Assembly: GCF_002289575.1 (NCBI RefSeq)
Contig: NZ_NTGA01000012.1
Location: 124,001 to 188,000, forward strand
Direction: 5' to 3'
Source of the DNA: Dietzia natronolimnaea
GTDB taxonomy: Bacteria; Actinomycetota; Actinomycetes; Mycobacteriales; Mycobacteriaceae
DNA: 64,000 bases
In this document: in pieces, positions 53,461 to 64,000 of the stretch
Numbering within the stretch: position 1 is the stretch's first letter
Layout: the number at the start of each line of letters is the position of its first letter
The notes under the pieces: model-generated
What the model was told of the DNA's origin: nothing
The model's database searches: none
The model's input: only the letters and a program-made list of their open reading frames with translations
Made by a program: the position numbers and the translations under genes

Positions 53461-54810
53461 ATGTCGCCACTCCGCAGTGAACCCGGCCTCCGTACTCGTT
53501 GTCTCGTGGCGCTGGCAGGAGCCGCGGTCTTCGCGCTCGTCAGCGGCGTTCCCGCGACCGCCGGCGCACAACCGTCGACGGCGGTGAGCGCGAACCGGGA
53601 CAGCGTCCAGTTCGACCAGCCGGGCGGCTTCTACGACACCCGGGGCCTCCCCATCGGCGCTCCGGGGGAGGTCCTGCGAGCCGAGTACTCCGAACTCCCC
53701 CTGGCCGTGACCCTCCCAGGGCTCCCCCACGTGCCCTCGCCGCTACCCGCTCGCGCCCAACGAATCGTGTACCAGTCCGCAGACGTCGACGGACGACCGG
53801 TCGCCACCTCGGGTGCACTGTACGACTCGACCGCACCGTGGAACGGTCCCGGCCCACGGCCCACCATCGTGATCGGGCCCGGCACGCAGGGTCAGGGCGA
53901 TGCGTGTGCTCCGTCCCGGCATCTCGAGACCGCGCTCGGCGTGAACCCGCAGACCGGGGGCGCGGTGCCCTCGTATGAGCAGGCGTTCGCGCTGGTCCTG
54001 GCCGCCCAGGGCTTCCGGGTGATGGTGATCGACTACATCGGCCTCGGTACGCCAGGCGTCCACACCTATTCCGACCGGGTGGAACAGGCCCACGCCATGC
54101 TGGACGGCGCCCGGGCCGCACGTGCTCTGAGCGGGGACGCCCCGGTGGTGTTCTGGGGTCACTCCCAGGGTGGAGGTGCCTCGGCGGCCGCTACCGAACT
54201 CGCCCCCGTGTACGCCCCGGATGTCGACCTGCGGGCCGCCTACGCCTCCGCTCCCCCGGCGGATCTGCTGGCTGTGCTCGACCATATCGACGGATCCACG
54301 CTCACCGGCGCGATCGGGTACGCCATCAACGGGATGTCCCAGCGCTTTCCCGCCGTCCGGGACGTGGTCGACCGCCAGGTGAACGACGCCGGGCGAGCCG
54401 CGCTCGCAGACATCGCGGGCCTGTGCACCCTCGACCTGCGCTCCGCGTACGGCATGCGCACCACTCACGAATGGACCCACTCGGGCCGCAGCCTCGGAGA
54501 GCTGATCCGTTCCGAACCCGAGGCACTGCGGGTCCTCGATCATCAGCGGATCGGCCGCCTCCGACCGGACGTCCCGGTGATGGTGGCCGGGGGGGTCCAC
54601 GACGACATCATCCCGCTCGGTCAGGTCGAGCAGCTCGGCCGGGACTGGTGCGAACAGGGGGCGGCCGTGCACTTCCGCTATGAGCCGACCCCGCCCGTCG
54701 CCGGCGTCACGCACGCGGCGGCGGCCGCGACCAACTTCCCGGCAGCCTTGGACTTCGTCACCCGCCGGCTGGCCGGTGAGCCCGCCCCGAACGACTGCGG
54801 GACCCTGTAA
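53461..54810 (+). CDS. secreted lipase/esterase (LIP family)
   Basis: 449 residues. N-terminal signal peptide (CLVALAGAAVFALVSGVPAT, cleavage after AGA). Alpha/beta-hydrolase with nucleophile Ser235 in WGHSQGGGAS and a late Asp/His pair (VHDDIIP, VTHAAAAATNF), as in the secretory lipase family of actinobacteria and fungi; substrates are acylglycerols or wax-like esters. It is divergent from gyrA and convergent with gyrB, separating two genes that are normally adjacent. The frame is open far upstream antisense to gyrA, but conserved sequence starts at ATG 53461. Confidence 0.9.
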   Translation: MSPLRSEPGLRTRCLVALAGAAVFALVSGVPATAGAQPSTAVSANRDSVQFDQPGGFYDTRGLPIGAPGEVLRAEYSELPLAVTLPGLPHVPSPLPARAQRIVYQSADVDGRPVATSGALYDSTAPWNGPGPRPTIVIGPGTQGQGDACAPSRHLETALGVNPQTGGAVPSYEQAFALVLAAQGFRVMVIDYIGLGTPGVHTYSDRVEQAHAMLDGARAARALSGDAPVVFWGHSQGGGASAAATELAPVYAPDVDLRAAYASAPPADLLAVLDHIDGSTLTGAIGYAINGMSQRFPAVRDVVDRQVNDAGRAALADIAGLCTLDLRSAYGMRTTHEWTHSGRSLGELIRSEPEALRVLDHQRIGRLRPDVPVMVAGGVHDDIIPLGQVEQLGRDWCEQGAAVHFRYEPTPPVAGVTHAAAAATNFPAALDFVTRRLAGEPAPNDCGTL

Positions 54811-54818
54811 CACACGGG

Positions 54819-54871
54819 TCGGCGGGCATCCCGCGGGAAGGTCTGTGCCTCACCCGCGGGATGCCCGCCGA
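54819..54871. terminator. strong bidirectional hairpin between lipase and gyrB
   Basis: Perfect 19-bp inverted repeat: TCGGCGGGCATCCCGCGGG (54819-54837) and its complement (54853-54871), loop of 15. It sits 8 bases past the lipase stop and 13 past the gyrB stop, so it can end transcripts from both sides. Confidence 0.85.
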
Positions 54872-54884
54872 TCGGGGCCGAGGG

Positions 54885-57080
<2,196 letters not shown>

Positions 57081-57152
57081 CCTGCGACAACCCTCGTGGG
57101 GTCCCCGGGCTCGCCAACACGACCCCGATGGACGCCCACCGGGTCGCGCCCG

Positions 57153-57707
57153 TCAGCCGTAGGTGTCCCGGGGTCCGCGACCGGACACGTGCAACGGGCC
57201 CTTCCGCCAACTCGGCTTATCGGGCCCCTGGATCCTCAGGCGCCGGACGTGACCCGGCCCCATGGCCGCGGCGATCTTGCGGAGGATGTCAGCCGCCACG
57301 AGCCGGAGCTGGGTCGCCCACGCGGTGCTCGACGCACGGACGTACAGCACACCCTCCTCCAGTCGCTCCGGGGTCGCGTGCGCGGACACGTCCTCCCCGA
57401 CGATGCGGTCCCACTCCGCGAACAACCTGCCGGTGGTCACCTTGTCGTCCCAGCCTCGCTTCTTGGCGACCTGGCCGACGAGCCGCCCGAGTGGCTGGGG
57501 ATCCCAGGGGTCGGCGCCCGAACCGGTCCAGCCACGTCGGCGCAGTCGCTTCGCACCCCCCACCGGCCCGGTTCGGCCGCGCCCGATCTGCTTGCCGTCC
57601 GCCCGGGCACGACTCCGGGCCTCCTCGAGGGCCTGTCGGGCGATGTCATAACCACGTTGCGGCCCGTCAGACGGTGTTATCGGCCGCCCACCGTGTTCGT
57701 CGGTCAC
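57153..57707 (-). CDS. DUF721 domain protein
   Basis: 184 residues from GTG 57707. Basic N-terminus with RGYDIARQALEEARSRARA, then the DUF721 core (LFAEWDRIVGEDVSAHATPE, VLYVRASSTAWATQLRL). The family always follows recF in actinobacteria; function unknown, perhaps nucleic-acid binding. Start overlaps the recF stop by four bases (GTGA). Confidence 0.92.
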   Translation of the reverse strand: MTDEHGGRPITPSDGPQRGYDIARQALEEARSRARADGKQIGRGRTGPVGGAKRLRRRGWTGSGADPWDPQPLGRLVGQVAKKRGWDDKVTTGRLFAEWDRIVGEDVSAHATPERLEEGVLYVRASSTAWATQLRLVAADILRKIAAAMGPGHVRRLRIQGPDKPSWRKGPLHVSGRGPRDTYG

Positions 57708-58891
57708 GAGTGCACCTCACTGTCCGTTGCCGTGATAACCGAATGACGACCGGCTCCCTCCCCCGTCATCACCACGTCATGACGGGTCCCCCTCAGACCG
57801 TCCGGGACGTCCTCACCGACCGCCGCAGTCACCAGGACCTGCTCCACCCCGGTCGCGGCCTCGGCGAGAGCAGCTCGGCGATGGCGGTCGAGTTCGGCGA
57901 ACACGTCGTCCAGGAGCAACACGGGCTCGACCCCGTCCGCGCGGAACAGCTCGAGCGACCCGAGGCGCAGTGCCAGAGCGAACGACCACGTCTCGCCGTG
58001 GCTCGCGAACCCCTTCGCGGGTTCCTCGCCGAGAGACAGGACCAGGTCGTCCCGGTGCGGCCCGACGAGCGACATACCCCTGTCGATCTCGTCCTGACGC
58101 CGGCGGCCCAACTCGGCCAGCAGGACCGCTTCGACGAGTTCCGGATCGGCGAGCTCGGACTCGTCCGGTGGGGTGGCCACGCGAAACCGGTAGGCCAGGT
58201 CCGCCGGCCGGGACTCCGGAGCCAGCCCCCGATAGGCGTCGGCGACCAGCGGCCGTAGTTCGTCGAGCAGGGCGATCCGCCCCGCGACGATCCCCGCGCC
58301 GAGGTGAGCGAGGCGGCCGTCCCACACGTCGAGCGTCTCCAGCGCCGCGTCCGCGCCCTCTCCCCTCCCACGGCGAAGCACGCCGGAGGCGGATTTGAGC
58401 AGGGCGGAGCGCTGTCTGAGCACCGACGAGTACTCGGTGAGGACACCCCCGTGAGCGGGCCGTCGCTGGACCTGGAGCTCATCGAGCAGTTTTCGCCGCT
58501 CGGCGGGCTCGCCCCGGATCAGTGCCAGGTCCTCGGGCGCGAACAGGACGGACTGCACCACCCCGAGGATGTCCCCGAGTCGGCGGCACGGAGAGGTGTT
58601 GAGCCGCGCGCGGTTCGCCCGTCCCGAGTTGAGTGCCAGCTCCACGGTGAGTTCACGCCCGGCGTTGTGCGCGAGCGCGGCGATCATGGCCGTCTCCGCA
58701 CCGGTGCGGATCATCGGTGCCTCGGAGGCCACCCGGTGGGATCTCAGGGTCGAGAGCACACCCACGGCTTCGAGGACGTTGGTCTTCCCGTGCCCGTTGC
58801 GTCCCACCAGGGTGGTGACCCCCGGTTGTAACTCCAGCTCGAGCAGCGGCCAGGAGCGGAAGTCCAGAAGCCTCAGGTGACGCAGGTGCAT
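57704..58891 (-). CDS. recF: DNA replication/repair protein RecF
   Basis: 395 residues, SMC-like ATPase. Walker A LVGRNGHGKTNVLEAV, signature near the conserved region before VLLLDDVFAELD (Walker B). It loads RecA at single-strand gaps with RecO and RecR. ATG 58891 starts the family sequence MHLRHLRLLDFRSWP. The gap to dnaN is 25 bases, so dnaN-recF-DUF721 form an operon. Confidence 0.95.
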   Translation of the reverse strand: MHLRHLRLLDFRSWPLLELELQPGVTTLVGRNGHGKTNVLEAVGVLSTLRSHRVASEAPMIRTGAETAMIAALAHNAGRELTVELALNSGRANRARLNTSPCRRLGDILGVVQSVLFAPEDLALIRGEPAERRKLLDELQVQRRPAHGGVLTEYSSVLRQRSALLKSASGVLRRGRGEGADAALETLDVWDGRLAHLGAGIVAGRIALLDELRPLVADAYRGLAPESRPADLAYRFRVATPPDESELADPELVEAVLLAELGRRRQDEIDRGMSLVGPHRDDLVLSLGEEPAKGFASHGETWSFALALRLGSLELFRADGVEPVLLLDDVFAELDRHRRAALAEAATGVEQVLVTAAVGEDVPDGLRGTRHDVVMTGEGAGRHSVITATDSEVHS

Positions 58892-58916
58892 ACCGGGCGG
58901 TGTCGCGTCAGCGCGG

Positions 58917-60092
58917 TCAGCCCGGCAGGCGGACCGGCATGAGCAGATACGTGTGGTCCGACTCGACGGGCGCGATCGCACCGTCCGCCTCCGGGGAAGG
59001 CAGGGCCTCGGGCGCCGGACGCAGGACCGCGGGCCGGCTGGCCTGGGTGAATCCGAACGCCACCCGGGACGAATGCATACTGCCGAGCCCGTCGAGGAGA
59101 TAACCGGGGTTGAACGCGATGGTCAGGGGCTCACCGAGGAAGTCGACCGGGAGGGTCTCGGACGCCTGAGCCGCGTCGTCACCGCCCGCGGAGAGCGCGA
59201 CCTCCCCGTCCGAGAACGCCATCCGGACCTGTACTCCCCGGTCCGCCACCAGGGCGACCCGCTTGATGGCCTGGACCAGGGTGTCCACCTGGACGAGGGC
59301 CATCGAGGTGTGTTGGGTGGGCAGGAGTTGGCGGACCTTGGGGAACTCGGCGTCGAGCAACCGGGTCGTCGTGCGCTGACCGGACACCAACACGCCCATG
59401 ATGCCGTCGGCGCCCACCTCGGAACCCGCGCCCAGACTCAGATCGACTCGCCCTCCCTGACCCGCTGACCGGGTCACGTCGGACAGGGTCTTGGCCGGGA
59501 TCAGCACCTCGACCGAGACGTCCTCGCGAGCGGGCTCCCACTCGAGGTCCCGGATCGCGAGGCGGAACCGGTCGGTGGCGATGAGGGTGACACGCGACCC
59601 CTCGATCTCCATCCGGATCCCGGTGAGCATCGGGAGCGTGTCGTCCTTGCCGGCCGCCACCGCGACCTGGGCCACCGCCTCGGAGAACGCGTCGACCGCG
59701 GCCGAACCGGTGACCCCGGGCATAGCCGGGAGCTGCGGGTAGTCCTCGACGGGCATCGTCGGCAGAGTGAATTTGGCGGACCCGCAGTTGATGTACATCT
59801 TCTGCGCACTCACGGTCACCTCGACGGGACGGTCGGGAAGTGCCCGCGCGATGTCGGCCAGCAACCGGCCGGACACGAGAGTGCTCCCCGGTTCGGAGAC
59901 CTCTGCCGGGACGGACACCTGAGCGGAGGTCTCGTAGTCGAATCCGGAGATCGTCAGACCGGAGTCCGCCTCGAGGAGGACACCACCGAGAATCGGCACG
60001 GACGGTCGGGACGGGAGGGTCCGTGCGACCCAGGCCACCGAATCGGCGAAGTCCTCGCGGGTGACGCGGAACGTCGGATCCGTGATCTCCAT
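58917..60092 (-). CDS. dnaN: DNA polymerase III beta subunit (sliding clamp)
   Basis: 391 residues, three repeated clamp domains ([52 protein letters not shown]) and the C-terminal MPVRL that forms the peptide-binding pocket. ATG 60092 has AGAGG upstream and the usual start; the frame continues for 13 codons upstream without homology. It is separated from dnaA by the 657-base oriC region. Confidence 0.96.
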   Translation of the reverse strand: MEITDPTFRVTREDFADSVAWVARTLPSRPSVPILGGVLLEADSGLTISGFDYETSAQVSVPAEVSEPGSTLVSGRLLADIARALPDRPVEVTVSAQKMYINCGSAKFTLPTMPVEDYPQLPAMPGVTGSAAVDAFSEAVAQVAVAAGKDDTLPMLTGIRMEIEGSRVTLIATDRFRLAIRDLEWEPAREDVSVEVLIPAKTLSDVTRSAGQGGRVDLSLGAGSEVGADGIMGVLVSGQRTTTRLLDAEFPKVRQLLPTQHTSMALVQVDTLVQAIKRVALVADRGVQVRMAFSDGEVALSAGGDDAAQASETLPVDFLGEPLTIAFNPGYLLDGLGSMHSSRVAFGFTQASRPAVLRPAPEALPSPEADGAIAPVESDHTYLLMPVRLPG

Positions 60093-60296
60093 CGGTGACC
60101 TCTTTCTGGGCGGGGTGCACACCGCCGGCATCTGGACGGTGGGCCTGTTCGCGGCGGTGGCAACTGCGTTCGCTGGTGTCGTTCACTGGCGTCCGACGGG
60201 GTCCGGCGGATCATCTCCATGAGAGTAACCGCTCGCACCGACAGTGAACACACGGACTCCTGTAACCCGGTCAAGCAGGCTCGCCGTTCCACATCC

Positions 60297-60341
60297 CTAC
60301 TTCTTACAAGAACTCTAGAGAGAGACAAGAAGTAGTAGTAG
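60297..60341. repeat. inverted repeat and TAG-triplet tract in oriC (candidate unwinding element)
   Basis: CTACTTCTT (60297-60305) is the exact complement of AAGAAGTAG (60327-60335). Palindrome CTCTAGAG (60313-60320) lies between. TAGTAGTAG (60333-60341) matches the DnaA-trio pattern (3'-GAT repeats) described for single-strand loading of DnaA. This is the least GC-rich stretch of the origin. Confidence 0.5.
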
Positions 60342-60455
60342 GTCCTGTGAATTTGTGAGCCGACCGCTGTCCATGCAGGTCAAAGCGTGATTAGCCTTGT
60401 GGACCGATTCTGCTGATCTTGTGACTTGTCCGCGAGCGCAGTGGAATCACAAGTC

Positions 60456-60510
60456 TCGGTCCACCGTCTGTCCACCGTCGGTCCACAGAAAACCACAGGG
60501 TTGTCCACAG
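60456..60510 (+). promoter_or_regulatory. 11-bp-phased DnaA-box array in oriC
   Basis: Four DnaA-box-like 9-mers in one orientation: CGGTCCACC (60457), CTGTCCACC (60468), CGGTCCACA (60479) and TTGTCCACA (60501), each on an exact 11-base register (the last after 22). The position between the third and fourth holds a degenerate AAAACCACA. The last box is the perfect high-GC consensus. Confidence 0.75.
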
Positions 60511-60749
60511 CTGTGAAGGGTGATACCAGTGGTGTGAGGGGGGTCACATTTGCGTAGTGCGTGGGTCGTCGACTCCGCTGAGCGGGTGGGGTTCTCGTCC
60601 CGGAGGGTCTTCCCCAGGGGCGGTCGGCTGCTGCGTCGTACCGGAGAGGGAGGTCGATCAGGGCACCGGTCGGCGGGCGCCGGACGGCGGCCAAGGGCCC
60701 GAGACGTCCAACGGAGGGGTGTAAGACGCGCAGGGAAGTCGGAAGACGG

Positions 60750-62252
60750 TCAGAGGGACCGCGAGCGTTCCTTGATCCGGGCGGTCAGCTCCTGGATCTG
60801 GTCGTACATCCGGCGGTCGTCCTTGATCTCCTTGAGGATCTTGCGCTGGGCGTACATGACCGTGGTGTGGTCCTTGCCGCCGAAGGTCACGCCGATCTTG
60901 GGGAGCGAGAGGTCGGTGAGCTCTCGGCAGAGGTACATGGCGATCTGCCGGGCGCGGGAGAGGGACCGGGTCTTGGAGGTGCCGCAGAGCTCGTCGATGC
61001 TGGTCGAGAAGAATTCAGCCGTCACCGCCATGATCGTCGCGGCGGAGATCTGCAGGGAGTCGTCGTCTGAGACGACGTCCCGGAGGACGACTTCCGCCAA
61101 CGGGACATCGATGTCGTGACCGTTCAGGGAGGCGAACGCGACGACTCTGATCAACGCCCCCTCGAGCTCGCGGATGTTGCGTTGGACCCGGGTGGCGATG
61201 AGCTCCAGGACATCCCGCGGGACGACGTAGTTCTCCGATTTGGCCTTCTTGTCGATGATCGCGATGCGCGTCTCGAGTTCCGGGGGCTGGATGTCGGTGA
61301 TCAGTCCCCACTCGAAGCGGGTACGCAGCCTGTCCTCGAGCGGCTGGAGCTGCTTGGGGGGGCGATCGGAGGAGATCACGATCTGCTTCTGCGCGTTATG
61401 GATCGTGTTGAAGGTGTGGAAGAACTCCTCCTGCACCTGCTCCTTGCCGATGAGGAACTGGATGTCGTCCACCAGGAGGATGTCCGCCTCGCGGTACCGC
61501 TTCTTGAACATGTTCTGGCGGCCGTCGCGAACGGAGTTGATGAAGTCGTTGGTGAACTCCTCCGTCGAGACGTACTTGACCTTCTGCTCGGAGTACATCC
61601 GCAGGGAGTAGTGCCCGATCGCGTGGAGAAGGTGCGTCTTCCCGAGCCCCGACTCTCCCCAGATGAACAGCGGGTTGTACGCCCGTGCGGGGGCCTCGGC
61701 CACCGCGAGAGCCGCGGCGCGGGCGAACCGGTTCGAGTTGCCCTGGACGAACGCGCTGAACGTGTATCGCTCGTTGAGACCGGGCGCGGTCGCCGCGGAC
61801 AGGGCCTCGTCGCGATCGCTGCCGTGCAGCAGGCGTTCTGCAGCGATCTGCTCTTCGGTCATCCGCGTGGGGCGAGGTGTGGAGTCGGTCTGGGCCTGCT
61901 CCGGCACCGGCCGGTGGATGTCGTCGACGTCGATCGGTGGAGCGTCCACGTCGACGTGGTTGCGTTGGCCGGCGAGCGAGGTGTCGACCTTGACCGCCAG
62001 ATCGACCGGTTCTCCGAGTTGGGAGCTCAGGGCCCGGGTGATCGGTCCGCGGAGGATCGATTCGATGTTGTCCCTCGCGAATGCCGACGGGGCGGCGAGC
62101 ATCGCGAATCCGTTGACCACGGCGATGGGTTGGACCAGGCGTAGCCAGGCCTGTTGCTGGCGGGACAGAGCCGGGTTGTCATCGCTCGCCAGAGAGGGGT
62201 CGGTCAGCTTGTCGAGTACCGCACTCCACACGTGTTCGAGATCGGGAGACAC
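60750..62252 (-). CDS. dnaA: chromosomal replication initiator DnaA
   Basis: 500 residues from GTG 62252, which has AGGAGA about eleven bases upstream and begins domain I ([14 protein letters not shown]). Variable domain II (~90-165), AAA+ domain with Walker [15 protein letters not shown] and Walker [12 protein letters not shown], and C-terminal domain IV with the DNA-binding signature [18 protein letters not shown]. It binds the boxes in the flanking gaps. The frame is open upstream of 62252 without homology. Confidence 0.97.
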   Translation of the reverse strand: MSPDLEHVWSAVLDKLTDPSLASDDNPALSRQQQAWLRLVQPIAVVNGFAMLAAPSAFARDNIESILRGPITRALSSQLGEPVDLAVKVDTSLAGQRNHVDVDAPPIDVDDIHRPVPEQAQTDSTPRPTRMTEEQIAAERLLHGSDRDEALSAATAPGLNERYTFSAFVQGNSNRFARAAALAVAEAPARAYNPLFIWGESGLGKTHLLHAIGHYSLRMYSEQKVKYVSTEEFTNDFINSVRDGRQNMFKKRYREADILLVDDIQFLIGKEQVQEEFFHTFNTIHNAQKQIVISSDRPPKQLQPLEDRLRTRFEWGLITDIQPPELETRIAIIDKKAKSENYVVPRDVLELIATRVQRNIRELEGALIRVVAFASLNGHDIDVPLAEVVLRDVVSDDDSLQISAATIMAVTAEFFSTSIDELCGTSKTRSLSRARQIAMYLCRELTDLSLPKIGVTFGGKDHTTVMYAQRKILKEIKDDRRMYDQIQELTARIKERSRSL

Positions 62253-62327
62253 GGTGGGCGGTCTCCTCTCGTCGATGGGTAGCGGTTCCGGGCCACCGGG
62301 CGATCTGACCCGACCGGGGACCACACT

Positions 62328-62380
62328 CTATCCACAGGCTCCGACCCAGGTCTACTGAGGTATCCACACGGTTGTCCACA
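62328..62380 (+). promoter_or_regulatory. DnaA boxes in the dnaA upstream region
   Basis: CTATCCACA (62328-62336), GTATCCACA (62360-62368) and the perfect TTGTCCACA (62372-62380), 76-128 bases upstream of the dnaA start. Probably for autoregulation of dnaA and as a second origin subregion. Confidence 0.65.
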
Positions 62381-62818
62381 GATGTGGAAGACAGACCACC
62401 CCGGGATGACGGGTTCGGCCTGGGTTCTGCGACGGTGGGTTCCGCCGCATGGGTGTTCTATGTGGATTCGGCGTGGTTGTTGTGCGTTGTGGTGACGTTA
62501 GGCGGCCCGCGTGGGGCTCGATGATGAATGACGGTAACAACTCCGTGAACTAGTGGGCAACCCTCAAGATCAACTGGAGGGCGGATGTCAAGCATCGACG
62601 GTTCCGGCGTGTTGCGGTGGCCTGCGGGATGGTACGGATGGTGCCTGTGGTTTCGCGCGGTTTGGTGGGCGCGGCGTCATGCGCGTAATCTTGAACGGTC
62701 TGTCGCGCGCCTGAGGGGCGCGCGTCGCGTCGCGGTACCGCCTGTCGGTTGTGTCTCGACGTCATCAGGAACCGGATCAGGCGCACACGAGGCGCCTACT
62801 TCACGTGAGGAGCCAACC
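62381..62818. other. dnaA-rpmH gap: divergent promoters
   Basis: Non-coding gap between dnaA (minus) and rpmH (plus). A candidate rpmH promoter is TTGGTG (62662-62667), 18-base spacer, TAATCT (62686-62691), 127 bases before the rpmH start. The frame of rpmH is open from 62585 but that extension is not ribosomal protein. Confidence 0.45.
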
Positions 62819-62962
62819 ATGGCCAAGGGCAAGCGGACTTTCCAGCCGAACAATCGTCGTCGTGCCAAGGTGCACGGCTTCCGGCTCCGGATGCGCACCC
62901 GCGCCGGCCGCGGCATCGTCGGCGCCCGTCGCCGCAAGGGCCGCGCCTCGTTGACGGCCTGA
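62819..62962 (+). CDS. rpmH: 50S ribosomal protein L34
   Basis: 47 residues, [20 protein letters not shown] to the C-terminal [11 protein letters not shown], complete L34. ATG 62819 has GAGGAG eight bases upstream. First gene of the rpmH-rnpA-yidD-yidC operon. Confidence 0.97.
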   Translation: MAKGKRTFQPNNRRRAKVHGFRLRMRTRAGRGIVGARRRKGRASLTA

Positions 62963-62980
62963 TCCGGGCCGGGGTGGCGC

Positions 62981-63346
62981 GTGCTTCCCAGGACCCATCG
63001 TCTCCACCGATCCGCTGACTTCGCGACGGTGGTGCGAAAGGGTGCCAGGAAGGGCCGCCGGACCATGGTCGTACACGCCCACGTGGACTCTTCCGATGTC
63101 CGCGTGGGCGGACCTCGTTTCGGCCTGGTCGTCAGCAAAGCCGTCGGTGACTCGGTGACCCGCCACCGTGTCAGCCGGCGGCTTCGTCACATCGCATCGG
63201 AAGTCCTCCCCGGGCTCGAGTCCGATCTCCTGGTGGTGGTCCGCGCGAATCCGGCTGCGGTCTCGGCCTCCCATGCGGATCTGCTTCACGACATGCGGAC
63301 CGGTCTGACCTCCGCCGTGTCCCGGGCGCGGGAGGCACGGCGATGA
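62981..63346 (+). CDS. rnpA: ribonuclease P protein component
   Basis: 121 residues from GTG 62981. HRLHRSADFATVVRKGARKG N-terminus, RFGLVVSKAVGDSVTRHRVS and RRLRHI (the RNR-type RNA-binding motif). Binds the RNase P RNA for tRNA 5' maturation. Ends overlapping yidD by four bases (ATGA). Confidence 0.95.
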   Translation: MLPRTHRLHRSADFATVVRKGARKGRRTMVVHAHVDSSDVRVGGPRFGLVVSKAVGDSVTRHRVSRRLRHIASEVLPGLESDLLVVVRANPAAVSASHADLLHDMRTGLTSAVSRAREARR

Positions 63347-63636
63347 CCGAGAGTCGACATGGCCCCGGCGCCCGGGTGCTGCTGTGGTTGCTCGACTTCT
63401 ATCAGAAGGGCATCTCGCCGCTGACCCCGCCGAGCTGCAGGTTCGAACCCACCTGCAGCAATTACGCGGTCGAGGCGGTTCGAGTGCACGGCGCCTGGTA
63501 CGGGACGTGGCTCGCGGTGTGGCGTCTACTGCGGTGCGGGCCATGGACCCCCGGCGGTTGGGATCCGGTCCCCGAACCCCGCGCCCCTGACCATTGCGGG
63601 GACCACCAGCATCCCGACAATTCCGAACGAAGCTAG
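63343..63636 (+). CDS. yidD: membrane protein insertion efficiency factor YidD
   Basis: 97 residues. LDFYQKGISPLTPPSCRFEP, TCSNYAVEAVRVHG and the conserved RLLRCGPWTPGGWDPVP, the YidD signature with its Cys residues. Aids YidC-dependent insertion at the membrane. Overlaps rnpA and precedes yidC by 13 bases. Confidence 0.94.
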   Translation: MTESRHGPGARVLLWLLDFYQKGISPLTPPSCRFEPTCSNYAVEAVRVHGAWYGTWLAVWRLLRCGPWTPGGWDPVPEPRAPDHCGDHQHPDNSERS

Positions 63637-63649
63637 GACTCCACCACCG

Positions 63650-64000
63650 ATGTCGTTCATCACCGACCCTCTGGTCTATTACCCGATCTCCGGGATCCTC
63701 TGGTTCTGGCACAAGATCTTCGCGTTCCTCGGGGGGTTCCTCCCCTGGGTGGAGGCGCCGGATTCCAACGGCGCCATCTGGGCACTCTCCGTGATCTTCC
63801 TGGTGGTGACCCTCCGCATCCTGCTGTTCTGGCCGGCGGCCAAGCAGATCCGTTTCTCGCGGAAGATGCAGGAGATGCAGCCGCGGATGAAGGAACTGCA
63901 GAAGCGGTACAAGAACGACCGGGAGAAGCTGGCGACCGAAACACGGAAGCTGCAGAAGGCCGAGGGGTTCAACCCCGTTCTCGGATGCCTACCGATGTTC
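63650..64000 (+). CDS. yidC: membrane protein insertase YidC, N-terminal part (cut by window edge)
   Basis: 117 residues before the window ends, no stop. MSFITDPLVYYPISGILWFW, first helices and LSVIFLVVTLRILLFWPAAK, then the charged cytoplasmic hairpin (QEMQPRMKELQKRYKNDREK). Actinobacterial YidC of the short type without the large periplasmic domain. Last gene of the rpmH operon in view. Confidence 0.94.
   Translation, partial: MSFITDPLVYYPISGILWFWHKIFAFLGGFLPWVEAPDSNGAIWALSVIFLVVTLRILLFWPAAKQIRFSRKMQEMQPRMKELQKRYKNDREKLATETRKLQKAEGFNPVLGCLPMF

Larger units (their letters stand above)
60093..60749. other. oriC: dnaN-dnaA intergenic region
   Basis: 657 bases without a gene. It has a left AT-richer part with an inverted repeat and TAG triplets (60297-60341), a DnaA box on the minus strand (CGGTCCACA, 60398-60406) and a phased array of boxes at 60456-60510. 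The location between dnaA and dnaN is the chromosomal origin in relatives. Strand polarity of the main genes changes at the dnaA-rpmH side. Confidence 0.88.

Noticed and set aside
62585-62818. N-terminal extension of rpmH or a small separate gene
   Set aside because: L34 is complete from 62819 with a good ribosome site; the upstream part has no ribosomal or other known sequence.

Overview
High-GC actinobacterial chromosome (Mycobacteriales). The window runs from an accessory metabolic region into the replication origin. The origin-proximal gene order matches that known for mycobacteria and relatives: yidC-yidD-rnpA-rpmH / dnaA-oriC-dnaN-recF-DUF721-gyrB-gyrA-DUF3566-tRNA-Ile-tRNA-Ala, then cwsA-like, ppiA, a PH-domain gene, crgA, trpG, and the pknB-pknA-pbpA-rodA-pstP-fhaB-fhaA block with a tRNA-Leu beside it. 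An integral-membrane alkane hydroxylase fused to a C-terminal rubredoxin and followed by a TetR regulator is typical of Dietzia (alkW1-alkX) and a few relatives, so Dietzia is my best guess for the genus. This is an inference from gene content only.

Left part (1-8.4 kb): a partial F420-type oxidoreductase, an acyl-CoA dehydrogenase, a FUSC-type membrane protein that runs without a stop into an SDR, a GH15 glycosidase, a luciferase-like flavin enzyme, a small helical protein and a PhzF-like protein.

8.4-18.1 kb: a seven-gene minus-strand operon (type III glutamine synthetase / gamma-glutamylmethylamide synthetase homologue, three split glutamate-synthase-like subunits, XRE-cupin regulator, M20 amidohydrolase, DAO-family flavoenzyme), divergent from an ammonium transporter. 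The shared upstream region carries two GlnR-like motifs. The gene set resembles the N-methylglutamate route for amines, but a single flavoprotein stands where four dehydrogenase subunits are expected. It is the best candidate here for an undescribed variant pathway.

18.1-35.5 kb: the proton-translocating transhydrogenase pntAB, tRNA-Leu, and the conserved growth and division kinase cluster (FHA proteins, PP2C phosphatase, RodA, PBP, PknA, PknB), then trpG, crgA, a PH-domain protein, rhomboid, cyclophilin and a CwsA-position membrane protein. A cluster of DnaA-box-like sequences lies between crgA and the PH-domain gene, about 28 kb from oriC.

35.5-49.7 kb: an accessory block inserted into that conserved neighbourhood. 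It holds a GNAT, TrpB2, a multifunctional-enzyme-type SDR, an ABC exporter, AlkB-rubredoxin with AlkX, three paralogous PaaI-type thioesterases with an SDR and a KstD-like flavoprotein, an NTF2-like protein and an MFS exporter. Lipid or hydrocarbon catabolism is the common theme.

49.7-64 kb: tRNA-Ala, tRNA-Ile, DUF3566, gyrA, a secreted lipase wedged between gyrA and gyrB, then gyrB, DUF721, recF, dnaN, oriC, dnaA, rpmH, rnpA, yidD and the start of yidC. Strand polarity flips at the dnaA-rpmH gap. gyrA and gyrB share a nearly identical 16-bp element upstream of each gene. oriC carries an 11-bp-phased DnaA-box array and a TAG-triplet tract.
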